22,114 nucleotides of DNA from a bacterium (GCA_024225875.1 JAAEMD010000158.1:1-22114), one strand, 5' to 3'. Shown: positions 1 to 8,444, counted from the first letter of the stretch. A program made the numbers and translations. Notes: a model not told the origin generated them from the letters alone.

Positions 1-87
1 CTTCCACTTCAGTATCCGTCAAGAATAAACCATCGTTCCGATGGCGACCTCGCCGTTCTTGACCGATCCTTTCGTTTCAGTTTTTAA
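1..87 (+). CDS. Possible C-terminal end of an unidentified upstream gene (partial)
   Basis: One plus-strand frame is open from base 1 to a TAA at 85-87 (28 codons, ending in FRFSF). A good intrinsic terminator on the same strand begins 9 bp later, which is what makes a genuine gene end plausible. The fragment is too short to assign to a family. Its base composition is clearly richer in G+C than the AT-rich DNA that follows, so it may belong to a transferred segment. The same bases form nested hairpins and could instead be the end of a structured RNA. Confidence that it codes is low. Confidence 0.25.
   Translation, partial: LPLQYPSRINHRSDGDLAVLDRSFRFSF
19..62. other. Nested hairpins in a GC-rich segment
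   Basis: TCAAGAA (19-25) pairs with TTCTTGA (56-62). Between them lie CCATCG-TTC-CGATGG (30-44) and the overlapping GGCGA-CC-TCGCC (43-54). The inner two share two bases, so they are alternatives or form a compact branched fold. Such density of inverted repeats in GC-richer DNA points to a structured RNA end or a small repeat element. No known family is recognised. Confidence 0.4.
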
Positions 88-95
88 ACTTTTAC

Positions 96-121
96 AGGTT
101 TTTAACTAAACCTTTTTTTTT
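96..121 (+). terminator. Rho-independent terminator
   Basis: AGGTTT (96-101), a 6-nt loop and AAACCT (108-113) are followed by an unbroken T run to 121. This ends a plus-strand transcript entering from the left edge of the window and separates it from the gene starting at 219. Confidence 0.65.
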
Positions 122-218
122 AAAATCCAATTTTACAGAAAGAATGATACACAACCTTTTAATGCAATTTTATTGTTATAAACACGATAAATTAGTAAAA
201 ATAAAAAAGGAGTCAACT

Positions 219-1838
219 ATGTATCTAACTCAAAATACATCTGTAAATAAAAAACAAAATGTAGCAAAGAATAAAAAAAATAAACACGGATTCACTAATA
301 AACATACTGAAAAGCTTTATAGTGAACTTAATACGATCTTTACTGAATGGCGTACCTCCAGCACTATGACTGAAAATACGTTAGATCAAAAAATAAAAAG
401 TGTTTTTGATAAATGCCAGACTCAAGAAGAGAATCAGGAATTATTCAAGACGGTGGATAGCGATCTTGGTCAGATAACAAAGCCCTTTATTGATAAGCTC
501 GGAAAGCTAGTATACAACAACTATATACAAAAGCGCGCCTCTTTGAAGCACTCTGCGTCTATAGAAAGTTCCACGGCTTTGTTCGCTAGAGAAATGGAAC
601 AAAAAAGAAAGACTTTTACGCGTCCAAAGAAAAAGCCAGTAATTACTGCATCAAACCCAACTGATGATGCAAAGACCATTGCAACAGAAATTGCAGCAAA
701 AAAAAACCAGATAAATATTCAATATACCAATGATAATAAAAACAAAAAAAATGCTTCGTCTAATAACGGTGCTCCATTCACCATTTACCGTCGTCCTAAG
801 CATGCTATTGAAAATAATAAAAATGATTCGTCTAATAACGGTGCTCCATTCACCATTTACCGTCGTCCTAAGCATGCTATTGAAAATAATAAAAATGATT
901 CGTCTAATAACAATAATTTATACCTGGTTAAAGTGGACCCTATTGATACCTCAGATGATGAACCAGCTTCGGTTCCCACTTTGAAAAAACATAAGCCTTA
1001 CCCAATTTACAAGCGCCCTATGTATGATATCTCAGATTATGAGAACAACTCAGATGATGAGAGCACCTCAGCTAATGAGAGCAGCTCAGATGATGAGTTT
1101 AATACTGATAATGATAATAAAAATAAAAAAAAATATAACACTGCGTCAGGAAAACTGCTGGGGTTACATCAGGATATAGAGAATCAAAACATTACTGTTG
1201 AGCAACGCATGGATAGTAATTACATTAAGCTTAGCCTTTCAAAATTCAAGGTACTGGAAGAACCTTATAATAACCTTAAGAAGGCTTATCTTGAGGCAAA
1301 AAAAAGAAAAGATGATAATCAAAAAACTGCGGAATTAGGAGCTAACACTATTGATAAGGAGATAGCAAAAATAAAAAAACAGAACAAAAAGAATAAGGGA
1401 TTAGTTGCAGACAGCTTGAATCATGTTCAAAATAAAATGATAGACCTCGCAAAACAAATTCAAGCACTTTGTATTGATCAAGATACAAAGTTAACTACAA
1501 CAGACGCAAAGGTCCTTGAAGAAGTAAAAGATCTTTTAGCTCAGCATTCACAAAATATATATGCAGATTTTGAACAGTACGTAGCATCCTTTAGGTTTCA
1601 ACCGAATTCTTCTATCAAAGGTAGCAGTCTTGGTAAAATCAAAAAGAAAACGGGTGGCAATAAGTATGACATAACCCTCAATACCACATCCTTTGATACG
1701 GACACGATTAATGACTCATATGGCACGATAGAAACGGCATTTGACACAATAGCGGAGCAGTTTGACACGACAAAAGCAAAAAGCCAGAAAAAAGAAAAAA
1801 GCCAGAATATGTTTAACAACTTCTTCAACAAAAAATAG
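219..1838 (+). CDS. Unrecognised low-complexity, charged protein with tandem 24-aa repeats
   Basis: I do not recognise this protein. An in-frame ATG exists at 144, but AAAAAAGGAG at 204-213 sits correctly before the ATG at 219, so I use that start (539 aa). It has no signal peptide or membrane segment. The N-terminal third is lysine/asparagine-rich. A 24-residue unit containing APFTIYRRPKHAI is repeated exactly, and a degenerate third version (YPIYKRPMYDI) follows, then an acidic Ser/Asp cluster (SDDES..SSSDDEF). The second half is predicted helical and coiled-coil-like with alternating Lys/Glu/Ala/Leu (roughly residues 340-480), and the Thr/Asp-rich tail ends in NMFNNFFNKK. It stands alone between two terminators. 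Low complexity with repeated short linear motifs suggests a scaffold or a secreted, host-directed protein, but that is speculation. Confidence 0.75.
   Translation: MYLTQNTSVNKKQNVAKNKKNKHGFTNKHTEKLYSELNTIFTEWRTSSTMTENTLDQKIKSVFDKCQTQEENQELFKTVDSDLGQITKPFIDKLGKLVYNNYIQKRASLKHSASIESSTALFAREMEQKRKTFTRPKKKPVITASNPTDDAKTIATEIAAKKNQINIQYTNDNKNKKNASSNNGAPFTIYRRPKHAIENNKNDSSNNGAPFTIYRRPKHAIENNKNDSSNNNNLYLVKVDPIDTSDDEPASVPTLKKHKPYPIYKRPMYDISDYENNSDDESTSANESSSDDEFNTDNDNKNKKKYNTASGKLLGLHQDIENQNITVEQRMDSNYIKLSLSKFKVLEEPYNNLKKAYLEAKKRKDDNQKTAELGANTIDKEIAKIKKQNKKNKGLVADSLNHVQNKMIDLAKQIQALCIDQDTKLTTTDAKVLEEVKDLLAQHSQNIYADFEQYVASFRFQPNSSIKGSSLGKIKKKTGGNKYDITLNTTSFDTDTINDSYGTIETAFDTIAEQFDTTKAKSQKKEKSQNMFNNFFNKK
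755..911 (+). repeat. 72-bp tandem repeat (about 2.2 copies)
   Basis: Units start at 755, 827 and 899; the first two appear identical over 72 bp and the third continues for about 13 bp before diverging. The unit is a multiple of three and lies inside the low-complexity gene, adding 24 residues per copy. Near-perfect identity points to recent duplication and likely copy-number variation. Confidence 0.9.
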
Positions 1839-1893
1839 GAATATCATTTATATATAAAGAAAAATTTCTGGATTATCCTAAAAGTCCATTTTT

Positions 1894-1926
1894 AAAAAAA
1901 GTCCGGGTTTTAACTCGGACTTTTTT
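1894..1926 (+). terminator. Strong intrinsic terminator (possibly bidirectional)
   Basis: GTCCGGGTT (1901-1909) pairs with AACTCGGAC (1912-1920, one G-T pair), with A7 before and T6 after. It lies 56 bp downstream of the 1838 stop and also has an A-run/T-run layout that could work from either side. Confidence 0.85.
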
Positions 1927-1973
1927 ATATTATTTTATATAGCTGTTCCAAAATAAAATGTCCGCCACTGAAG

Positions 1974-1999
1974 TTTTCAAATTACTTCAAATTTGAGAA
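1974..1999. promoter_or_regulatory. Operator-like dyad upstream of the surface-protein operon
   Basis: TTTTCAAATT (1974-1983) and AATTTGAGAA (1990-1999) are inverted arms matching at 9 of 10 positions with a 6-nt spacer. The dyad lies just upstream of the putative -35 at 2012. It could be a regulator-binding site, but AT-rich DNA yields such dyads by chance. Confidence 0.25.
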
Positions 2000-2011
2000 T
2001 TACAATTTACT

Positions 2012-2041
2012 TTGGTATTTCAAAAGCAGACCATTTATAAT
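2012..2041 (+). promoter_or_regulatory. Putative sigma-70 promoter giving a very short leader
   Basis: TTGGTA (2012-2017), an 18-bp spacer and a perfect TATAAT (2036-2041). Transcription would start near 2048, only a few bases before the ATG at 2052. No Shine-Dalgarno sequence is visible, so a leaderless or nearly leaderless message is possible. Confidence 0.4.
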
Positions 2042-2051
2042 AACTGTTAGT

Positions 2052-5000
2052 ATGTTTTTAATTAAAAAATTCTTAATGGTAACTTCTATATGTACCTTAA
2101 TACTTTACCCAGGCCTTTGTTTTGCTTCAAAACATACTAATATTACATTAGGAAACATAATTCTAAACGGAATTTATTCAAATGATGATGCCGGCTACAA
2201 TGTTTCAACAGCAGGAGACCTGAATAATGACGATAAAGATGACTTTATAATCGGCGCACCAAATACAGGTAACATATTCATAATATACAGCTCTACTGCT
2301 ACCCCGAATTTCACACTTGCCTCCAGTGACCATACAATCACTGCCAACAACTCATTGACAGGTAAAACTTTAACCAGTGCCGGAGATCTGGACGGAGATA
2401 ATATTCCGGACTTTGTAATCTCTTCACAACGGCTAAACAAAATTTATGTTTTTTTAGGTAAAAATGCTCAGTTCTGGTCTAGTGAAATGACCGTATCAAA
2501 TGCAGATGCTTCTTTTAATACAACAAACATGGATACTTTACTCGAATCATTTCAATATCTGTCTATGAACGGAGATGTAAATGGCGATGGTTATGACGAT
2601 CTATTAATCGGGCTGCATAAAACAGATAATAATAAAGGGACTGTCTGCCTTATTTATGGCCGTGATGACTTCGATACACTGGATAACATTTCTCTGGATA
2701 CCGGCAGTATAAGCAATGTCGATGTTTACTTTAAAGGAGAGGATGTAAATGATCATGCCGGGTATTCGGTAGATATAATTCCGGATATTAATAGTGACGG
2801 TTTTGATGATATCCTGATCGGCGCACACAGCTATTCGTATGGAAGCGGCACAGGCAGGAAAGTTTATTTAATATATGGAAAACGGAAAGGTCTCTTTGAA
2901 AACCTGAACATGACAACTCACGAGTTTGATCTAGCTGATGCAGATGCTGTTTTTTACGCCAGAGATAACGGCTCTGACGGTTTTGGCGAAACAGTAGCAG
3001 GATTAGGTGATATTAACGGTGACGGATATGGTGACTTTATTATCGGTGCGCCTGGTGGTAACTCTTTGAAAGGAACTGCTTATTTATATTATGGCGGAGC
3101 CGGTAAGCCTTACACCAGCAAAGTAGCAACAGATAACAGCACTGGCTATGCATCTTCAAGCATTCAAATGCAAGGGAGCGCATACCTTGGTCTGCGTTCA
3201 ATACACTCTTTAGGTGATATCAATGGTGATCTTCTGAAAGATTTTGTTATTGGTGAGTACAATACAACTAACTACACTGGACAGGCCCATATTTTCTTCG
3301 GTCAAACACAAAAATATACAGAAACTATAACAACGTCAGATATAGTAGTCCATGGAGTTGCAGAAAATCATAAAGCAGGCTTCTCGGCCTCAAATGCTGG
3401 AGATATTAACAGTGACGGCATAGATGAGTATATAATTGGCGCTCCAGGCTATAATAATAACACAGGCATAGCTTCCATTTTTATGAACCAGAAAAATATA
3501 ACTCCAAATGTTTCGGCACTCTCCAGCAGCGCATTAAAAATTTACAGGGACTCTGATTATACATCCCAAACAACAACAGCATCGAATTATCAGAAAATCT
3601 ACCTGGAACTGGATGCAGGCAGCGGAGCAGAATCAGGAACTAAAAATATAACTGAGCTGGTAATTTCTTCCAATTATAGTGACAGGAACATAGAAGTCCG
3701 GCTTCTGGAAACCAGTGTAGACAGCCATTTATACAGAGGCTGTATTAATATTGTTCGTTCTCGCAGCTCAGGCAGGATCAATCAGATAGCTGCAACCTCT
3801 AATGATACTATCCATATCCGACACTTTGACAATTTAACCTTAAATAAATCTATCGATATTGTTAATGCCCTGCCTTTTGTCCAGAATGCTGCAGTCGTAC
3901 AAGTCGGAATCGGCATTAATACAAAGTTTCGAATTGATTACACACTATATGATTACGATTCAGACAAATGTAACTTCAACACGGACAATACTCAGGTACA
4001 GTTTTCCATAGATAATGGTCTGAACTGGATTGATGCAGCATTATCCGGACAGATCTCTGATATTACATCAAGTGAAACAGGTCATGACCATTCCGGCTCT
4101 TCTCAATCCGAAGCTCTGTACTGGGATGCTTACAGCCAGGTTTCCTTAAATGAAACAAACTGCATAATAAGAATCAAACCTCATGACGGGTCAGGTTATG
4201 CGCCAGGTTACACTATAACCAATTCTTTTTCTGTAGATAACACAGCACCCACTGCACCATCATTATCAAGCCCGTCAGTCAAAAATACATATTCTATAAC
4301 TGTAACTGGTAATGCTGAAGCAAACTCAACTATATATCTTTATGTCTCCGAAACCAGCGGCAGCAATAAAACCCCTGCTGCAACAGCCTATGCCGACTCG
4401 AACGGTAATTTTAGCGCTTATCCGGTTACAGTATCAGAAACACTAAACCGTATCACCTCTATTTGTGAAGATCAGGTGGGTCTCCAGTCACCAGAGTCAG
4501 AACCGGTTTATATAAGCTTTGCCTCACTTAGTCAAACACTACAAAACAACGAAATTACAGTAGAAATCAATATGCCTGTAAATGCTGCCCCTTCAGACAA
4601 AGAACTGACTCTAACAAGAGTTGCTACATCCAGCATAGGAACCCCTCTGCTATACTACAAACATTTAGTAAGCTTTGATTTAACACAAAACGGAGAGTCA
4701 CACGTTACATTATCAGCAGAAGCCATAGTAACTGTAAATGTGCCTGTCTCTTTAGAAGTCGTTGATTTTGTAAAGGTATATTACTGGAACCAAAACCTTT
4801 CTACTCCAGAGTGGATGGAAAAAGATGTAACAATAAATTATGTTTCTGATAGAACCATATCTTTTTCAACAAAATATCTCACCCGCTATGTAATTAATAA
4901 CCTGATCGACCAGTATGCACCTGTTGTCGATAACATAAAAGTCGATGGTGGATATGTTAATAATAACTATGTTTCAACTACACCACGTATAACAGTAGAT

Positions 5001-5537
5001 TTATCTGATGTCGGTTCAGGCATATCCAACTGGTCTATAACTGTAACAGATAAGGCCACCGATACCCTTGTCACACAAAACAGTGGTTTCATTTTATCAA
5101 CAAACAATATTACTGCTGAGCTTGCCATAACAGCTCCATTAATTGATGGTGAATTTGAGATTGTTGCTTCAGCCTGGGATAATAGTATTCATAAAACAAC
5201 AAACCAGACAACTATTCAGGTTAATTCCTCAGTATTCGAGTTTTCAATATTAAATGCACCAAACCCTTTTAATCCCGGCCATGAGCACTTAATTTTTGGC
5301 TATAACCTCAGCCTGGAGGCTCTATCTGTTCAAATATTTGTAATCAATCTTAATGGTGACATATTATGGTCTTTTAATGCAGAGCCCGATCAGTGTACAG
5401 CAGGTTACCACCGTATCGAATGGGATGGTACTGACGGATTTTCGATAGTTCCAAACGGCTTATATTATGCATACTGTATTGCAAAAACAGAAACAGAAGT
5501 GAAAAATGTAAAACTAAAAATCGCTGTATTACAATGA
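2052..5537 (+). CDS. Secreted FG-GAP (integrin-alpha-like) repeat protein with C-terminal FlgD-Ig/T9SS-like domain
   Basis: This is an exported 1161-aa surface or extracellular protein. Residues 1-25 form a signal peptide (basic start, hydrophobic core, ending CFA). Residues about 45-480 hold seven FG-GAP repeats, each with a calcium-loop core such as GDLNNDDKDDFIIGAP, GDVNGDGYDDLLIG or GDINGDGYGDFIIGAP; seven is the number of blades in an integrin-type beta-propeller. The middle (about 480-1060) is Thr/Ser/Asn-rich and beta-predicted, with Ig-like segments beginning DNTAPTAPSLSSP and QYAPVVDNIKVDGG. The last 100 residues start NAPNPFNPG and end VKLKIAVLQ, the pattern of FlgD-Ig-like or type-A C-terminal sorting domains. 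Its stop overlaps the start of the PorV-like gene by 4 nt. Likely role: calcium-stabilised adhesion or cell-surface binding; the ligand is unknown. Confidence 0.85.
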   Translation: MFLIKKFLMVTSICTLILYPGLCFASKHTNITLGNIILNGIYSNDDAGYNVSTAGDLNNDDKDDFIIGAPNTGNIFIIYSSTATPNFTLASSDHTITANNSLTGKTLTSAGDLDGDNIPDFVISSQRLNKIYVFLGKNAQFWSSEMTVSNADASFNTTNMDTLLESFQYLSMNGDVNGDGYDDLLIGLHKTDNNKGTVCLIYGRDDFDTLDNISLDTGSISNVDVYFKGEDVNDHAGYSVDIIPDINSDGFDDILIGAHSYSYGSGTGRKVYLIYGKRKGLFENLNMTTHEFDLADADAVFYARDNGSDGFGETVAGLGDINGDGYGDFIIGAPGGNSLKGTAYLYYGGAGKPYTSKVATDNSTGYASSSIQMQGSAYLGLRSIHSLGDINGDLLKDFVIGEYNTTNYTGQAHIFFGQTQKYTETITTSDIVVHGVAENHKAGFSASNAGDINSDGIDEYIIGAPGYNNNTGIASIFMNQKNITPNVSALSSSALKIYRDSDYTSQTTTASNYQKIYLELDAGSGAESGTKNITELVISSNYSDRNIEVRLLETSVDSHLYRGCINIVRSRSSGRINQIAATSNDTIHIRHFDNLTLNKSIDIVNALPFVQNAAVVQVGIGINTKFRIDYTLYDYDSDKCNFNTDNTQVQFSIDNGLNWIDAALSGQISDITSSETGHDHSGSSQSEALYWDAYSQVSLNETNCIIRIKPHDGSGYAPGYTITNSFSVDNTAPTAPSLSSPSVKNTYSITVTGNAEANSTIYLYVSETSGSNKTPAATAYADSNGNFSAYPVTVSETLNRITSICEDQVGLQSPESEPVYISFASLSQTLQNNEITVEINMPVNAAPSDKELTLTRVATSSIGTPLLYYKHLVSFDLTQNGESHVTLSAEAIVTVNVPVSLEVVDFVKVYYWNQNLSTPEWMEKDVTINYVSDRTISFSTKYLTRYVINNLIDQYAPVVDNIKVDGGYVNNNYVSTTPRITVDLSDVGSGISNWSITVTDKATDTLVTQNSGFILSTNNITAELAITAPLIDGEFEIVASAWDNSIHKTTNQTTIQVNSSVFEFSILNAPNPFNPGHEHLIFGYNLSLEALSVQIFVINLNGDILWSFNAEPDQCTAGYHRIEWDGTDGFSIVPNGLYYAYCIAKTETEVKNVKLKIAVLQ

Positions 5538-7027
5538 AAATGAAAAATACAAGAATATTATTATTAATATTTAAATCAGCTATATGTTATATTGCACTGC
5601 TTTATAACATTAATTCCAGCATATTTGCATCATACAATTTCTTATACAATAAATTCGGAACCCGTGCTCTGGGTATGGGAGGTGCTTACACAGCATTATC
5701 TGAAGGTCCTGAGGCTGTTTTTTATAACTTTGCAACTAAACCTGCGCTGGATAACTTCTACGCAACCATTGAAAATGGCTCCAGATTAGGAGAACCCTTT
5801 TATGCACTGTCTGCTCAGAATATCTTCAATATATCTAATCTGAGATTTGGTTATATATATAAATCGGAAAATGATATATCAAAGACATTCTTAAATAATT
5901 TCAACCAGCCAGCATCAACCGGAGAGAGCTTCACTTTCAGTATTAACTCTATATATCTTGGCTGGCAAACAAGCTTAGCTGGTATTGACTGTGGTATTTT
6001 AGGAAACTATTTTCAAGAAAGCTTATATAATGAAACAGGCCATTGTTTTAACCTTGGTTTTGCTGCACACCAGTATCTGACGCCAAATAAAGACGTAAGC
6101 TGGGGTATAGCAGCAAAGAACATTCTAAACAGCGGAGTAAAGTGGAGTACAGGCCATACAGACAAGATATCACCAGTTTATGTGAGCGGCCTGAATCTGA
6201 AGCTGTTTGATAGAGCAGTAAATATTTGTGTTGATCTGGAGCATGAAAATAATCGCCCGGCCCGGTTCTTTTCTGGAATCGAGTACTGGTTATCCGGAAG
6301 CAGGGAATATGACAGCGCTTTTGTTATTAGAACCGGTTTACGTCAACAGGACTTTACAACAGGTATCGGTCTATATATGAAAGGTATAATGTTTGATTAT
6401 GCTTATATTCTTCCAGGTGAAGCGCATCGAGAGTTAGAGCATAGATTTTCTATCGGATGGAGCCTGCATAATTTCAAGACAAAAGCTGAAAAACAACTAT
6501 CAATACATTCTGAGATCAGTAAAGCAGTTGGAACATACAATCATTTCAACTTCTCAAAAAAGATTGAACTTTCTGATAAAAGAACTAAAGCCAGGCAAAA
6601 GGAAAAAGAACAAATCGTACCCCGGCTGCTAACTCTTGCCAAAATAAAACTGGAAAAAGACAATACTGTCACTTTAACTTTTGAAAGCATGGCAGCAAGA
6701 TCTGTGTTATATATAAATAATAAACTTATATACAAAGATAACCCAAACCAAAAAACAGTATCTCTTTGTCATAAAGACACTATGCCGATTAATATCCGTT
6801 TTTACACTAGAAATCAGAGCAAAGCTATTTTTATTGATATAGAAAAAACAAAAAGCGGTCACTTAACATTATCCGGAATTATACCAGAAGCATATCAAGC
6901 TATGATTGATGAATCTATAATTACTCCAAGAGCAAATGGTTTATTCTACAAAAAGATATTAAAAGAAACCTTAGCAAAAAATAGAAATAAAGCAGAGATG
7001 CTGATATTCAGCCAGAATAAACAATAA
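5534..7027 (+). CDS. PorV/PorQ-like outer-membrane beta-barrel protein with C-terminal extension
   Basis: This 497-aa exported protein resembles the PorV/PorQ (UPF0164-like) family. After a signal peptide ending near residue 32, it has the family's opening signature (GTRALGMGGAYTAL followed by EGPEAVFYNFA). Alternating aromatic/polar strands then run to about residue 320 (for example ISNLRFGYIYKS, FDYAYILPGEAHRELEHRFSIG), consistent with a barrel. The last ~170 residues are a Lys-rich linker and an apparently soluble domain not typical of the family. The start ATG overlaps the previous stop (ATGA), so the two are translationally coupled. In Bacteroidota, PorV shuttles C-terminal-domain cargo in type IX secretion; whether this homologue does so for its upstream neighbour is inference, since no other T9SS gene is in the window. 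Confidence 0.75.
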   Translation: MKMKNTRILLLIFKSAICYIALLYNINSSIFASYNFLYNKFGTRALGMGGAYTALSEGPEAVFYNFATKPALDNFYATIENGSRLGEPFYALSAQNIFNISNLRFGYIYKSENDISKTFLNNFNQPASTGESFTFSINSIYLGWQTSLAGIDCGILGNYFQESLYNETGHCFNLGFAAHQYLTPNKDVSWGIAAKNILNSGVKWSTGHTDKISPVYVSGLNLKLFDRAVNICVDLEHENNRPARFFSGIEYWLSGSREYDSAFVIRTGLRQQDFTTGIGLYMKGIMFDYAYILPGEAHRELEHRFSIGWSLHNFKTKAEKQLSIHSEISKAVGTYNHFNFSKKIELSDKRTKARQKEKEQIVPRLLTLAKIKLEKDNTVTLTFESMAARSVLYINNKLIYKDNPNQKTVSLCHKDTMPINIRFYTRNQSKAIFIDIEKTKSGHLTLSGIIPEAYQAMIDESIITPRANGLFYKKILKETLAKNRNKAEMLIFSQNKQ

Positions 7028-7049
7028 TATACAGATACAATCTATTTTT

Positions 7050-7072
7050 GGGATTGCTAAAAAGAATATATG
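7050..7072 (+). repeat. IS1-family terminal inverted repeat, left
   Basis: Starts GGGATTGCTAAAAAG and is identical over 23 bp to the reverse complement of 7783-7805. It overlaps the 3' end of the transposase gene. Confidence 0.93.
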
Positions 7073-7754
7073 GCATCAATTAGACAATCCTTGAAGAACA
7101 ATAAAAATAAAGACAACTCAACCATATAGGGCATTTTTGAATAACATCGAGTTTTTCGCCTAAACCTAGCAAGATAATGCCTTACATTTGCATTTAAGCT
7201 TTCAATTTGAGTTGTATGTTTTTTGCTAGCCACATGCTTATTGCGCGGTAATTCTCTGTATGTTTTCCAGTTATCTGTTCCATAAAATTCCGTTGAATAT
7301 TTCTCAACCTGACGCATTAAAGCCCTGAAGGCTTTTTTACCACGACTGCCCACTGAAAATCCAAGGACTTCCTGGGTTGATCTTTCGATGGCAATCCAAA
7401 TCCAGAGTTTTCGTTTTTTTTCTTGGTAAAATGCCACATCTCATCTATTTCTATAACTTCAATATCATGAATGTCTTCTGGTAGCTTTGTTTGAACATAG
7501 GCTTTTGTTATGCATCCAAATTGCCGAATCCAATTCAATACAGTCACATTGCTTACGCCCAATATTCGACCTATTGATCGAAAGCCCATGCCCTCTAAAT
7601 ATAGCCTTGCTGCCTGAAATTTGACTTTAAATGAATAGTTTCTGGAGTGATTTTGCGTAAAGTTACATCCGCAGCTTTTACATTTATATCGCTGCCTTCC
7701 CTTTGTGAAGCCACTTTTTACATAGTCTGTTGATATACATTTTGGACAGTGCAT
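7057..7754 (-). CDS. IS1-family transposase InsAB' (made by programmed -1 frameshift)
   Basis: This is a DDE transposase that moves the element. The upstream frame begins at ATG 7754 after AAAGGGG, with an N-terminal zinc-finger-like motif (CPKC...YKCKSCGC) and a helix-turn-helix (FRSIGRILGVSNVTVLNWIRQ). At 7413-7419 the minus strand reads A AAA AAC in the correct phase for -1 slippage, the same heptamer known from IS1. After the shift, the product continues RKLWIWIAIERSTQEVLGF and ends at 7057, giving about 232 aa, the usual length of IS1 InsAB'. Candidate catalytic residues are present: D in EIDEMW, D in GTDNWKTY, E in TQIESLNANV. Without the shift the first frame continues to 7317 (145 aa), unlike IS1, where InsA stops early. 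The element looks potentially active. Confidence 0.92.
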
Positions 7755-7782
7755 GATATACCCCTTTTATTCTTAAGTATAT

Positions 7783-7805
7783 CATATATTCTTTTTAGCA
7801 ATCCC
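7783..7805 (-). repeat. IS1-family terminal inverted repeat, right
   Basis: Mirror of 7050-7072, lying just upstream of the transposase start at 7754. Confidence 0.93.
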
Positions 7806-7832
7806 CTATTTATATATTCAAGCTTCTTTTTT

Positions 7833-8444
7833 CTAGCGATCAGCTTTATTCATTTCCAGTTTAAGGACTTTTAATGACTTATTATATATTCTGGATACCT
7901 GTGATTCAGAAATCCCGTGCTGTTCTCCTATTTCCTTAAAAGTTAAATCTTTTTTTGTGTAAGATATAACTATATCCCTGTCTCTTGTTGTTAAAACCTT
8001 CATAGCTTGATTAAGCTGCATACCTGTTTCTATTTTAGATGCGAACTCATTTTCTTTACTTATAGCCATATACATATAAGCCGCATTTGTTACCCACTCA
8101 TATATCCTTGACGGGTCTGTTCTTGTAATATGTCTTATATGATCTTTCATTGCACCGGTAATCCTGATCTGGGCTAACGGCCATATATCTTTACTCTTTT
8201 CATAAGACCATGCCTTAATTGCCTCAATCAGCTCCAGCCTGGAAACTGTTCTCAAGTCATCTATCTCACCCTCTGCCACATGCCTTGGTAAATGAGCAGA
8301 ATATCGTTTAACAAGCATCTCTATTCTTGAATTAAATGCTACCAGCAGTTCATTTGCATGTTCTTTTAAGATATATACTTTTATAAAATTAAAAACTTTA
8401 TTTTCTATCCTGTCCCAAACCTGGTCAACAACTTCATTTTTCAT
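7833..8444 (-). CDS. fliA: FliA-like (sigma-28 family) RNA polymerase sigma factor
   Basis: This is a 203-aa sigma factor expected to direct late flagellar (and often motility/chemotaxis) transcription. Region 2 lies at about residues 38-110: LVKRYSAHLPRHVAEGEIDD matches the FliA-type LPxxVexdDL block, followed by IRITGAMKDHIRHI. Region 4 lies at about 143-197, with the helix-turn-helix LTFKEIGEQHGISESQVSRI. At 203 aa it is shorter than usual FliA (about 240), mostly through a reduced region 3 between residues 110 and 143. It is the last gene of the flagellar operon, and its ATG overlaps the stop of the 92-aa gene by 4 nt. No downstream terminator is visible; the IS insertion lies 28 bp beyond its stop. 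A WhiG/SigD-type sporulation or stress sigma is less likely given the location. Confidence 0.85.
   Translation of the reverse strand: MKNEVVDQVWDRIENKVFNFIKVYILKEHANELLVAFNSRIEMLVKRYSAHLPRHVAEGEIDDLRTVSRLELIEAIKAWSYEKSKDIWPLAQIRITGAMKDHIRHITRTDPSRIYEWVTNAAYMYMAISKENEFASKIETGMQLNQAMKVLTTRDRDIVISYTKKDLTFKEIGEQHGISESQVSRIYNKSLKVLKLEMNKADR

Larger units (their letters stand above)
7050..7805 (-). mobile_element. IS1-family insertion sequence, apparently complete (756 bp)
   Basis: Perfect 23-bp terminal inverted repeats (GGGATTGCTAAAAAGAATAT..., 7050-7072 and 7783-7805) enclose one two-frame transposase gene. Flanks CTATTTTT (7042-7049) and CTATTTAT (7806-7813) match at 7 of 8 positions, compatible with an aged 8-bp target duplication. 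The element sits between the convergent 3' ends of the PorV-like gene (7027) and the fliA-like gene (7833), so it disrupts neither. Confidence 0.93.

Noticed and set aside
755..911. CRISPR array
   Set aside because: Repeats are contiguous, without unique spacers, and translate in frame within one protein.
651..984. Overlapping frames on both strands across the 72-bp repeat
   Set aside because: Byproducts of a repeat unit divisible by three; the charged 539-aa frame has the Shine-Dalgarno site and spans the whole region.
7317..7437. Two separate transposase genes, or a frameshift pseudogene
   Set aside because: The A AAA AAC heptamer in the correct phase and the 232-aa fusion length match IS1 programmed frameshifting, so I treat it as one intact gene.
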